From the NCBI RefSeq assembly GCF_016802725.1, contig NC_052679.1, forward strand, positions 17,601,635-17,665,634: a stretch of 64,000 bases of DNA. Reading direction: 5' to 3'. The position numbers were made by a program, and so were the translations under genes. This stretch comes from Solenopsis invicta (Eukaryota; Arthropoda; Insecta; Hymenoptera; Formicidae). Below, in pieces: positions 25,701-37,793 of the stretch; position 1 is the first letter of the stretch; every line of letters starts with the position of its first letter. The notes under the pieces are model-generated. The model saw only the letters and a list, made by a program, of their open reading frames with translations, was not told the origin of the DNA and ran no database searches.

Positions 25701-27235
25701 TTGCGGCGTCTCAATCTCGGGTTGCAAATCCATAGATCTAATAATAAAATTTTTTCGTAATTTGGTTTTTACATTCGTTCTATCGACATTCTGTGCATTG
25801 GCCGTTATGTTTTTGGGCACAGAACCAGCTGTAAAAAATTTACGAATAAGAAACTTTTTCTTTTTAACTTAGGCTCGTGCATGCACATTGGGTTTTATTA
25901 TATTCAAAAGTACTAACTTTGTGACCTCCTCATTTTATCCCTCCACATTTGGATACTTGAAAGAGTTCGTTTTTTAACGTCATCCGTAAGACATTTAGCT
26001 CTTTGAATGTCGGATGGTTGTACTTGCAACTTTCTGCAATCGGAATAAGATCTGTAAATAAAATTTGATTTATTATTGCCACAATAAATATAACATGTAA
26101 ATAGACATTGATAAAATTTAAATATGTATGAAAATAGGTTTAGTGAAAAATTTCTTAATTAATGTTTTTGTATCAATATTCCGAAAGCTAAACTTCAAAA
26201 TAAACTAAGAAGAAGGAACTTGCATAAGTTCCTTATGTTTTATTTATTTCAGTTAAATTGAAGAAATTATTCAAAGCATATAGAAAATTTACAAAAATAA
26301 AATATTTTACTTCATAATAAGAGAGCAGCAGACGTAGTAATAATAAACAGGTAAGGTCAGATATAATATGATAGCAAAACATTTTCAAACGGTTACTATT
26401 TTGAAAATAAAATCTAAATACGAGTATTTATATTCATGCAATATTCTTCTTTCGTTTTGCATTTTAAACTGAATAACTTATAAATAAATTGTAAATTATA
26501 TTATAATCTTTATATTTTTATAAATTATAATATTATAACACACACAAAGAAATGTGTTAAAAAATATGTTTATTCGTAGAATTACCTTCGATTTGCAAAT
26601 AATTTGCTTTTCATTGCGACCGCTCTGTCCAAAGGAACTCTGTGCCGACAGTTGCTTGAGGAACGCGCTCTTAAAAAAAATATTTTTTTTTTATTAGCTT
26701 ACTGAAATTCTTTATTTTGTGTATATCGCATTAGAGAGAAGCATCAAATATAATCTTTAAAATACAGCTTGGTATCTTTAGAACAAAATTAATTTTTCGT
26801 GAAACATTCCCCTCACCTGCGTGAAACGGTATGTAAATCAGAATCAATTTTGACTGCCGCTGCTTCAGTTGTCGACACAATTGTCTTTTCGGGCTTTTTG
26901 TTATTCGGGTTTTCCGTTTGGGCTTGCTCTGATCCTCTTGCTCTGATCTCTTTTCTGCATACATCTTTTCGCACACGAGGGCGTGATCGGACATTCTCGT
27001 CATTGCCATCGTGATAAATCTGGAACTTTGGTTGGCCGACGAAAAAGTTTTGCATCGACGTTGTCCTACGAACGACACGATTTTCCGCGTTCCACGATAA
27101 GCCTTTCCTCTTTCCTTCGCTTTTGCCTTCGAGTTTGCCATTTTGCACACTGTACACATTTTCTTTATTCATGGACATACGGTACTTCTCTTCTAACTCT
27201 TTCTGATATTCCGACACACGAAACTTCGACGACAT
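22799..27235 (-). CDS. Divergent cyclin, 655 aa
   Basis: Ten exons on the minus strand join in phase: 27235-26817, 26669-26586, 26051-25918, 25828-25564, 25398-25263, 24948-24724, 24530-24369, 24248-24027, 23936-23779, 22961-22799 (1968 nt). The first 350 residues are polar and low in structure. A cyclin box follows (exons 6-8): NAEQRRIIVKYIIRLG, the helix HVVYQTIKLFNVTIDRI, LIALACLWIILKRDAP and KLF/FEKKILSVVKF. A second cyclin fold follows in exons 8-10, with FADPFSLLSYYIL, a stretch around CVIAIAATELAL, and HIWKNKQSL. Cyclins bind and activate cyclin-dependent kinases. The canonical MRAILVDW start of mitotic A/B cyclins is replaced, so I cannot place it in a named class; a CNTD- or B3-like relative is possible. 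A fold-back element fills most of the last intron. Confidence 0.85.
23074..23681. mobile_element. TGCAA-rich inverted-repeat element in the last cyclin intron
   Basis: Ends TACAACACAGAAAAATTGCAG (left) and CTACAAACTTCTGTGCTGTA (right) are inverted copies of each other. The interior is packed with TTGCAATATTGC-type quasi-palindromes. The termini and interior match the element at 33359-34552, so this is an older, more diverged member. It lies wholly inside the intron 23778-22962 and leaves the splice sites intact. Confidence 0.65.
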
Positions 27236-27880
27236 GACTCAGCAGCTAGAAATACTTGCAAGCTAATTTGTCATTGATTAGTAATTAATAGTAATAATAG
27301 AATATTTTTAACATATATTACATAATAAACATATTTCAAATAATATCTTGTATATAAAAATATATAATTAATGAATATATGTAAGAATATCACACTACAA
27401 TGTAATTATACCACGTAATTATATATTACAATTATTCAATAGAAGAGACAAAAGATTCTCGGTACTCGATAGAAACACTAGCAAGAGACGTGACTTTAAC
27501 TTGACTTATCGCTTGGTAAACTCTGGAAACGACTGCCAGGGAAATCAGCAAATTCTATAGCCTACGAGTTTTGCCCCCCACAGCGTATACTGTGACCGCA
27601 CCGTTGTAAACAAAACTATATGAGATCGCATACACGACACGAAGAATTCGAAATTTAAAATAATTTAACCGTTCTTTACTTTGCATGTGAAAACAAGAAA
27701 AATAGAAGATAGACATGAAAAATGTTTCTTCAGAAAATATTGACTAAGTTTATATACATAATAAATTAGATAAATTGTAGTACAATCAATAATATACAAT
27801 ATGTAGTTAATAATAATGACTTTTAATTAGGGTGTAAAAAACATCCCAGCTGATCATTTACGAAAAAAAGAATGGAATGG
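27236..27880. other. Spacer between receptor and cyclin genes
   Basis: About 645 bp separate the receptor stop from the cyclin start; both genes are on the minus strand. No gene is seen. Part of it (from about 27604) is duplicated at 34990-35260, which helps define the joint duplication of this locus. Confidence 0.6.
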
Positions 27881-30800
27881 TTATTTCTGGGTTAAAAATT
27901 TTTTGTAGCGACGTAACATCATATTTATGTCCAGCTGCCGCGGATCATTGACTTGTTGCTTGATTCGTTGATTAGACATTGCTTTGTAGATAACTTGTTC
28001 CACAACGCAGATGAAATAGCTGATGAACAACGTAATAATTATTAAAAGCAGTAGCGGCACTATGTCGCCGATCTCGACCGATTTCCATCCTGATTTTTCC
28101 TATAACCAGAAGTAAGTGTATCAATCTGTCTATCGAGTGATAGCCTGCAAAATCTAATAAACGTGCGTACATTTATTTCGTTTAGGCTGCTCGACCATTG
28201 CGTCTGCATTAAACGTTGCAGAATTCCACTGTCTCTTAATACAAGAATACTGTAAAAAATAAAACGGATGTTTTATCAGAATTACATCATAATTCACATT
28301 AATGAAGTTCCACGAACTTTTTGTTAATGATACCACGGTATGGACTGTTTGGTTGCAGAGCCATCGCTATGGTGGACTGCGTGATAACATCCAACGACTC
28401 CAACTTGCAGCTGATCATCGGCTTTAGCAATATTGCCGTGCTATCCATCATCATAAAGGCATACTTCTTCTCCCTACAAACGCGTCCTAGGCCATCCAAA
28501 GCATTATTCGGCAAATCAGTTTCTTTTTTTAGTAACTGATCAAACAGCACTCTCATCGTTCTATCCGATGTGTTCTGTCGTAAAAATCATTTCAAATTAA
28601 TAGATAGCATATAAACCTTCTATAAACAATATTTTTGTTGCTAATTTATTTAAAAAAAGAATAAAGACGTATAAATTAATACGTAATTCATCTTAATCTT
28701 GTATCAATAAAAAATTTAATTAACTATATATATATATATATATATATCACTGCAACATTTTACTTTAAATATACAATATCCTTATCTTCTGATCATTGAT
28801 TTTATGGCAAGATAATGTCAAGATTATTTTTAACACCTGGAAGAAACTATAATCAGCTGAGTCTTTGATCACGCCAAAACGATAAGTATTATCCCTCAGT
28901 AGGCCATCCATAGTCGTAAAAGGCATGACGAACGTTTTAACAGCAAGATAACTAATTAAGGCAGCGGAATACGCTGCTACGATCACGACAGCTGATAAAT
29001 GAATTACGACCTGCACCATTCTTATAGGATCCAGCATCGATTGTTTCATACCTGTTACCATGTTTCATGAAAGAGAGCGGTCGTACATTAAAAAAGAACT
29101 ATACCAAATTGAGAAAGGCACAAGTATTCGAGTAAAGAATGGTGCGCAGAAATTAAAATTACCTTGACTACAAAACGCTCCTACAGTATAAAATAAAATT
29201 TCTGTAAATCTCGAACGATCATTTTGAAGATACGGTAACATGAATGCAAATAATTTCTGAATAAACACGATCAATCCGCTTGAAAATACGATGATAAAAA
29301 CGATAGCGCCCCAAATCGACCCGGAGAACGGTGCCGTGTAAGCATTCCATTTTAAATCGGTCATCGCAGGCCTTTTGATATATGTACGACACCTTAAAAT
29401 AGAGAATGTAAATAATAGATTTTAATTACATTAGTCAAATCCTAAACTTGCAAGTATATTAATTTTCAATGAACTCTGACGTGTTTAAATATTTAGATGT
29501 CTGGACGTCTGGAATGTCTTAAGTAAGATATATATTTGACTAAAATTTTGTTAATTTTGCAAATTTTAATAATTTACACATTTAATTTACACATTTTGCT
29601 TGCTAGGTATAGACTGTTTGTTAGATTAAGCATCAGAGAGATATGTCAATCATGTCAAAAAATTGTTCGGTTAAACTTTGATATTTCATTGCTTAAAATT
29701 TTTGAAGAAGAAATATATTACTTGGTTGTGAAGATAGGCTGTGTAAAACTGATAGCATCTAATCTATCCGAGGTCATCATGAATTCCGTTGCCGCAAAAT
29801 CAACATCGTTATTCTTTAACATCTCAACCACACCTGTACACGAACGGTTTGGTAGACACATGCCCCATGTTTCGGCCTCCTTGTAAGTGAATCTACAGCA
29901 CAATTAGGGAAAATTTATTTTTGTAATCAGCAATTTTGTCTCAGCCTGTATAAGACAAGAGTAATGAATTAGTTTCAAAACAATTGATAAATCAATTAAT
30001 TTCATGACAATTGTATGTTTTTGCTTAAGGAACGTTGCAGCGAAAAAGCTGTCAAGATAAAAAAATAAACAATTACATATTATTTCAAAATTATTAACTA
30101 TTTCTTTCAAACAACAATACCTGTTGCAACAGTTTCAGGACAAAAAAGGACACACTATGAAGGAGCGATGATAAAGTCATGATATATAACTTTGCTGTCA
30201 AATAGAACAGTTTGAAATTAGGACAGCAGTGTAATCTTCTTTAAAACATTATATCCTTATAGAAGCAAGAACAAATTACAAAAAATTAAGAATAAAATAG
30301 CACAGGAAAATGATAAAGCAACGGAAAAAAACCAAAGCAAAAGAAAGCTGATGAAACTAAAAAAACTCCGGACAAAAAATGACACATGTAAATTTAAAAT
30401 ATATTACAGTATAACTTATTGTGACAATTATTAATTTCTCATGCATCTGATAAATCTTATATTTTTATTTGCATATTATATAACATAGTCGTTAAATAAT
30501 AGCACTTATCCACAGAGCACAATTTTATATAACATAATAACTTCCACACATCCGTAAGATAATTTTAGTCTGATAATTCACTTACGTGCAATTTAGTGCT
30601 TCTTGCAATAGGAATATTACTTCCCCAAAAAAGCCATCTATTCCTATTATCTCATCGTGTGCGTTACGACGAAACATACTGAGAGGAGGGTCCTATCGAT
30701 AAAATTGTTATATTAAAGCAAATATTAAATCAAAGTTCTTGAATATAATAAACATTTTATTTTTTAAGAAAAGAAAAAAAAGAAGGTAAGGTGATAAATG

Positions 30801-32720
30801 ATTAACAAAAATACTTTTCAACAACAATATGTCATTTTTAATCTATTATATGTGATGTAGAAGAAAAAAAAATTAGGAAAACGTAATTTAAATGTAATTA
30901 TTATATACTGACGGTAATTATTATTTTTCTTTCAATGATTAGCTAATCACTAATTGCATGTCTAAAAAAATTGATATAATTATAATTATGAAACTCTCGC
31001 GAAAAGTAAAATAAGCGTCCTTACGTGAATCGACGTAACACGTATATTCTGTCCGAAAAGATCGTTTCTTCTAAAATATAGACCATGTTTAGGACCATTC
31101 AGACCGTGCTGAACATCCCATGTACCGAACTGGTTGGATCTCAGTTCTTTTCCTCTGTCAACTTGATAGACTTCGGTGATAATCTCTCTACCAGTTACGT
31201 TTGGGCTAGACTGAGCCACCATAAACTTACAGTCAAATGGCACGTAAATCTCAAAGAAAAATTCCGAGATGCTGGTCTCGTTACCGAAGAATACCAGCCA
31301 AGTGGGATAATACATTGCGATCCACGATGCCATTTCCTACATTTTAGTAAATAAACGTTTATATTACTCGTCTGCATGAAAATTTATCAGACTATGTGTT
31401 ATGAGCTAACAAGAAAGCAATATTTCACCCAAAAAAAATAAAAATTTGTAAAAATATTTTGGTTTTATTAAATTGTAAAACATTTTAAAAGTGCGCAGCA
31501 ATAAAAACTCTAATGAGTCCAATCTATTTAATTTGTGCACGTATTTACTATAATTTGAAAATTCAAAAAGAAGAAACTTTTTATATTTTTATACACATTA
31601 ATATTTTTTTAAATCTAATAATAATATTATCACAATAATTAAATAACTAATAAAGTCTCTTTAATGATATTCTTTAAACTGTTCAGGAATATTTACATAT
31701 GCAAAATCATCTCTTAAAGCATCGTTCATTAGGACGAACAAAGGCCTCTTGATGTGAAAAAAACTTTGTCCAACCTGCAAGCAAACAAATCCCTTTTTTT
31801 GCAAGGTGCATTATTTGGGATAATTAGATGCACAACATAATTCTGCTATTTATTACATATGATTTTGTTAAGAAATGTTTCGCTTTGATATTAAACAATT
31901 AAGTAATACGGATTTCAGAAAAAGAACAAATTTCTTTCTTTTTTAAACGCTTACTCGTTCATTAAACATACGAAAATCCATGAAAGCAGTGCGTATAAAA
32001 CTATTCATGCTCAGATATTTCTGAAGAAAGAGCATGTGTTCATCTTCCATGATTCCTGCAAAGCGCGATTTTTCAATATATACGAAGAATCGAATGAATC
32101 AGCGTGTCAAATCGCCGTAGTAATATTTGTTGCAATATTCTATTTCCACATTGTTCTCACCTGTCTCATTAGAATTGTGCAGAAGTAGGATGCATGTGTT
32201 ATTGAAATAGTCATGTATACTTTTGATCAAACCCTCGTACACATAAGTCGGCCTAATCAATAGACCGCACACGAAATCAAATGATACCCACGTGAAAATA
32301 ATCGGACTTAAAATCAAATAGAGATCGAGTCTGCTAAACATCCTTTTATGGCGATTGTCGATAGTAGGAATGTTACTGATTTTATAAGTCAGCTCAACAA
32401 AACCAGCTCGAGCACGATGCACAACGATCCCGGAGCCAATATATTTGCGATTGCAGCCACACTGCATTTACTTCATATCGACCGCAGCAAATAAAGTAGT
32501 CAATTTAGTTTGTTAGATAACGGTACACATTACAGCAGTTATTCGTGTCACACGACAATTACCTGACTGCTCTGTTAAAGCATAATAAAGTTTTATTCGC
32601 GCGCCAATCGTGTGCCTCATCGCAATTATCGATCTTGAGGACCGACTGATTCAGACACGAGGGACTCGCGCGACTGCTCTTCAACTCGCACGACAATTCG
32701 AATGCCAAGAACAAAGTCAT
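27881..32720 (-). CDS. Ionotropic receptor (divergent IR, chemosensory type), 672 aa
   Basis: Twelve minus-strand exons close in phase: 32720-32563, 32252-32161, 32055-31955, 31774-31697, 31336-31025, 30692-30586, 29892-29722, 29392-29163, 29051-28837, 28574-28318, 28249-28171, 28099-27881 (2019 nt). The order is that of an ionotropic receptor: an N-terminal part, ligand-binding lobe S1 (HDPPLSMF, IGIDGFFGEV, then DVDFAATEFMMTSDRL), a first membrane segment (IWGAIVFIIVFSSGLIVF), pore and second segment, the M3 stretch AAYSAALISYLAVKT (SYTANLA-like but changed), lobe S2 and a last membrane segment (LLLLIIITLFISYF). IRs are iGluR-derived ligand-gated channels for taste, smell or humidity in sensory neurons. 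The sequence is too divergent to assign an orthologue. Exon 10 uses a weak donor (GTTCGT) that is also present in the duplicate at 35.7 kb. The N-terminal exons are the least certain. Confidence 0.88.
28725..28747. repeat. (TA)n microsatellite
   Basis: A pure TA run of about 23 bases in the intron between receptor exons 9 and 10. Confidence 0.9.
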
Positions 32721-33189
32721 TTTCTAAGTAAACACTAATACCTACTGACACGCACATCGATTCTGCAAGTTTGAAATAAATTATGCAATTGCTCTCTTCA
32801 TGTGTATTTGCTCACCAGTTTATAAAGCGAGCCAGGCCACTGTTCAAACAATTCTTTGTACATTGTCGGTGATTTTAAATAGAATATTGTTTGATGAGCA
32901 AAATGACTTGCGAACTCTGTGAACAGATATATTCAAATTAAATGACCGATTTGTTTATCGAAAATTTTAGATAGGTACACAAAGGTATATGACGGTATAT
33001 AAAGAGATATAAATTGGATAATGCAATAAGTATATTCGATCAAAATCTATAATCAACGACAAACATGTGAGACATGGAAAAGTTTTTTCGCTAATGCGAG
33101 ATATTTATAAACACTAGAACATAACAATACGTGCTAATGAAAAAAAAACTACAAAAATACGAAAAAACTGCTGTTATGCTTTTTTAAAA

Positions 33190-35776
33190 ATTCTGCTCCT
33201 CTAAATTTGGAACCACACTTCATCTACGTTAACGTCACTCGAATATATAAAACAAAGTGCTAATTCTGTTGCAGCTATCGCTGTCACACACGCCAGGATA
33301 TCACATAAGCTTTCTTCTAGATATATCGATATAAAAAACTACTTATTTATGTCTGTATCCCCTACAGCACAAAAACTTGCAGCAACATTGCTGCAATGTT
33401 GCAATGTTGCACGTTGCAATGCAATGTTGCAGAAACATTGCAAAGATATTTTTTTGCAATATTACTTCAGCAATATTGCAGCATTATCTAAAAAATATTA
33501 TGAAAAATATAATGACCTATTCTATTCTATTATAAATGCATGGTCATTTAATAAGAATTACTTCTATAATTTTTAACCTTTAAGAATTCTTAAATAAAAT
33601 ACATTATATTATTACACACATAAATTAGCATATTAGTCTTAATATATCAGTAATACTAAAACTTTCTATAATAGATCAATGCGTTTTTTAGAACAATTTT
33701 AATTACTTTGTATGTTAAGAATATTATGTCAAGTTGTATATAATCCATGAGTAAGGTTTTGCATACAATAGAGGAATAGAAATGATTATTAAATATTAGA
33801 AACAAAAAAAATTAAAAATACAGATTAACGAGGGAAGATCAGGAAAAAGTAGAAAAAAGTTGATTTTTATAAATTTTTTTGCGGCATAAGACTTTCAAAA
33901 TGAACTGTCCATAACTTTTCTCACATACTTCTCATAATTCTCACATACTTCTTATAATAACTTTTCTCACATACTTTTTATAATTCTCACATACTTCTTA
34001 TAATAAAAAGATGTAGAATTATATAAAATATGTAAGAAAAGTTATTGACAATTTATTAAAAGTCTTGTGCCGCAAAAAAATTTATGAAAATCAGCTTTTT
34101 CCGCTGATTACATGACCTTTCCCCCTTAAATGTAAAACGCTCAGTGAATATAACATTTTATGCCTTATTTGTATCTATTGTGCGTTTCGTTTAATATTTA
34201 TTTCTAATTTTTTGTATGTCTAATATTTAATCCATACAATACATAAATTTGCAGCAATTAACATTCCAATGTTACAGCAATGTTGCTGCAAGTATTCCTT
34301 CATAGCTGTATACTGTGTAATGTTTCGCTGCAATATTGTTGCAAGTACTCTTTCATTGTACGCAGAGCATAATATTGCATAAACCTTATATTACAATGTT
34401 GCTGCAACATTACGTGCAATGTTTCAGCAATATTGTTAAAGCGGACATTTTACCGAAACATTGCAGCAATATTTTGCAACATTTCTGCAATATTACAATC
34501 TTGCAATAAAATATTTCTGCAATGTTGCTGCAATATTTTTGTACTGTACGGGATGATTTTTACGTACTAAAAATTAAATTGCTTTACATTACTTTAGTTT
34601 ATAATTACCATATAGCTGCCACAAAAGAAAACACACAAGATATCATTTGGTTTAACAATTCTGCATCAAGACTGTCCCGATTTACATTTAGCATGAAAGT
34701 AATGACAACGGATCAGCACATCGTGTACTGAACTTAACAGTGCAGCAATCTTTTTTTTGAACAAGTATTACTCTTGACAAGTGTATCAATTCTTCTCTAG
34801 TTGCTATATTGCAGTTGCCTACGACGACTATTCGAATAGAATAGATATATATATTTAAAAAATTTATATTAAAATTATAACTATTTTAATAGTCTAATTA
34901 TGACAGATTCAATGTTTCTTTCAAAATAAGAATTTTATTACCCATTGTACTTTATCATCAGGTGCATCTCGCTTGAGTATTATCCACACGCTGAACAAAA
35001 CTATATGAGATTGCATACACAACCCGAAGAATTCGAAATTCAAAATAATCTATCCATTATTTACTCTGCATGTGAAAATAAGAAAAATAGAAGATAGACA
35101 TGAAAAATGTTTCTTCAGAAAATATTAACTAAGTCTATATACATAATAACTTAAATAAATTGTAGTACAATCAATAATATACAATATGTAGTTAATAACA
35201 ATGGCTTTTAATTAGGGTGTAAAAAACATCCCAGGTGATCATTTACGAAAAAAAAGATTAGAATGGTTATTTCTGGGTTAAAAATTTTTCGTAGCGACGT
35301 AACATCATATTTATGTCCAGCTGCCGCGGAGTATTGACTTGTTGCTTGATTCGTTGATTAGACATCGTTTTCTAGATAACTTGTTTCACAACGCAGATAA
35401 AATAGCTGATGAACAACGTAATAATTATTAAAAGCAGTAGCGGCACTATGTCGCCGATCTTGATCGATTTCCATCCTGATTTTTCCTATAACCAGAAGAG
35501 TATCAATCTATCTATCGAGTGATAGCCCTTATTTTGTTTAGGCTGCTCGACCATTGCGTCTGCATTAAACGTTGCAGAATTCCACTGTCTTTTAATACAC
35601 GAATACTGTAAGAAATAAAACGGATGTTTTATCAGAATTACATCATAATTCGCATTAATGGGATTGCACGAACTTTTTGTTAATGATATCACGGTATGGA
35701 CTATTTCATTGCAGAGCCATGGTGGACTGCGTGATAACATCCAACGACTCCAACTTGCAGCTGATCCTCGGCTCAT
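33190..35776 (-). pseudogene. Chimeric duplicate of cyclin exons 7-9 and receptor exons 10-12
   Basis: The segment matches the parent locus in the same orientation and in three blocks. 33190-33358 matches about 23790-23965 (cyclin exon 9). 34553-34989 matches about 23967-24410 (exon 8 and part of exon 7). 34990-35776 matches about 27604-28422 (intergenic spacer plus receptor exons 12, 11 and part of 10). The parental part 24411-27603 is missing, so the copy joins cyclin exon 7 directly to the spacer. It is dead: the exon-12 copy has TAG at 35372-35374, the exon-11 copy lacks its donor because about 25 bp are lost, and the exon-10 copy is truncated. A TGCAA-rich element has inserted at 33359-34552. 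It lies 5' of the receptor gene, as expected for a tandem duplication followed by deletion. Confidence 0.85.
33359..34552. mobile_element. TGCAA-rich inverted-repeat element with a known empty site
   Basis: Terminal inverted repeats CCCTACAGCACAAAAACTTG and, at the other end, TTTTTGTACTGTACGGG flank about 1.2 kb filled with TTGCAATATTGCTGCAA-type repeats near both ends and a more ordinary AT-rich core. The parent locus at about 23966 reads straight through the same flanks without the element, so the boundaries are supported by an empty site. No transposase is present, so it is non-autonomous. A short open frame at 33349-33576 is just repeat sequence. Confidence 0.8.
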
Positions 35777-36781
35777 TTAGAAGCGTTTTAAAGCCGTCTT
35801 TAATCTGTTTTATCCAAATTGGCTTTATTTAGAAATGGCACGTCGGAACAAAGTACATACGTGTCATTCACGTAATTTTTCGCTTCTGAAGTCACGACTT
35901 CAATATGGCCGCGGCGAGTACTCAGGAGCCAATTGGTAACTTTACGCTAATTCGCACGGGGAATAAAATGTATATTTAATATTAGAATAGTATACTTTAA
36001 GTATTAGAATGTACTTTACGTCATTACTGGTTTTAGATCGTTTTAAATGCTTTTTTAATATTAATATAAAAATACATTTTTTATATAATCTTTAAATTAT
36101 AAAGATTAACATAAATAAAGCATATGACAAAAGACTATAGAATAAATCATTAATTATACATTTTATTTTATGAAATTATATCCCATTTGCATTTTGAAAC
36201 TTAATACCGTTATCAAAGAATTATTTATAATATACTTACATTAGACCAATATATTTATCAATAATATACTTATATCAAGACTGATATATTTGAATTAAGA
36301 GGAAAAACACAATTATTGTCACTGGGCAAATTATTTTGTTTTTCAGTAACTACATAACTTTTGGTTTTATACAATGTAATAATTGTAATTAAAAATGCTT
36401 CATACGCTTTAAAACTTAATTTCTTCAAACTGTCGAGTCTTTATTTGTGAGATAGAAATATAAGTTCAAATGCATCATACATTCCTTCTATCATATTATA
36501 AGAAACTTTTATAAAAGTACGATATATTGACAACTAAAGAAAAAAGAAACAAAAACAAATTGTCATCATTGCTTATATACTTTTGCATATAATCCATTAA
36601 AGAAACATAGTTAGCTATTCGAGTATGACTTGAATCATTAAAATTGAACCAAACAATTGTTATTAAAAATTTCAATGAAACATTTGATTCAATTCGGCAT
36701 AAAAAAACACTTTAATTTGTACATCACTACTACCAATAGAATGTGTCATACTTTTTAAATGTAAAAAAAAAATAATAGCAT
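35777..36781. other. Intergenic
   Basis: No gene. The first 200 bases (about 35777-35960) are less AT-rich and contain an ATGGCCGCGGCGAG segment of unknown meaning. The rest is AT-rich. Confidence 0.4.
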
Positions 36782-37769
36782 TTACAATTGCTCTGCAATT
36801 GCTCTTCTAATCCTTTTACCGTAAGAGACATATAATTCAAAATCAACGCGTTCATGTTTGTATGCATCCTGCAAAAAAAATAAGAACTTTTACAATTCCG
36901 CTGCAATTGCTCTTCTAGTCTCTATATCGTAAGAGATGTATAATTCAGGATCAACGCGTTCATGTTTGTATGCAGCCTGCAAAAAAAAATTCATATTCAT
37001 GTTTATTAAAAACTGATTTGAATTCTTTTATATTTATAATTTGTAATACATAATTTTTATTATTCAACAACCTACTTTGAATATAATAAAAATGAATTAT
37101 ATATTAATATATTCAATTTAAAAAATTTAGACATGTTACTTACGTATCTGATACCTTCCTCGTCAAATCTTCTGTCCTTTCCTGACATGAAGTAGTTTCC
37201 GCTTTCTTTACCGCCGCCAGATTCCAACCAATCAGGTACTACCTGACCAGCTTGTTTTAAAATTTTTATCAAATCTCCCGCGAGAGATATGTCAAATTCT
37301 GGATTGAAAAATGAAGTTGCTTTTCCACGATTTCCAACTCTACTAGTTAGTCTAATTCTATCAACATATTCGTTGATCGTTTGTGGCAAATTGTAGTTGA
37401 TTACGTGCAAAACATTTTTAATATCAAAACTTAGCGCGGCAAGCGTCGTTAATACCAAAATCTGTATTTTTCCTTGCTTGAAATCAGATAGTGTTTTTTC
37501 TTGTTCTCTTTGAAATCTATCTTCATCGATATATGCGCTACGATAATTTTTTCCGACAAGAGAAAGGCAATGAAGTTCGTCTGGATTTTCGCTGAGACGA
37601 ATACTAAAGTGCCTTGTATACTACCAAGTTTATTTTGTTTCCTTAACAGTTCTATGAGCAATTTTCGTTTATTGGTCGGACCAGATACTTCGTAGAAGTT
37701 CTGTTCTACATCAGCACAAGCATCTCCACCAATTTTAAGAAAATAAATTTCCCTCTGTTGTTCAGCCAT
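36782..37769 (-). pseudogene. Truncated, frameshifted vasa-like copy with duplicated last exons
   Basis: This tandem copy opens with MAEQQRE, matching the first exon start (MAEKQWE) of the gene at 39984. It then jumps straight into the helicase C half (IGGDACADVEQNFYEVSG), so the ATP-binding half is deleted. A one-base deletion in GGAAAAAATT near 37550 (the other copy has GGAAAGAAATT) shifts the frame; reading resumes through LAALSFDIKNV and DRIRLTSRVGNRG. A donor (GTAAGT) at 37143 leads to two alternative terminal exons of identical length: 36976-36890 (AAYKHERVDPELY, 28 codons plus stop) and 36868-36782 (DAYKHERVDFELY, 28 codons plus stop). The two share their acceptor and most residues. 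The truncated helicase copy itself is a pseudogene, but the last exons could still serve the upstream gene. Confidence 0.8.
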
Positions 37770-37793
37770 TTTTACCTATTCAACGACAACATA

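Noticed and set aside
22990..34550. CRISPR-like array from regularly spaced TTGCAATATTGC words
   Set aside because: Spacing is irregular, the repeats are quasi-palindromic transposon sequence, and the genome is eukaryotic.
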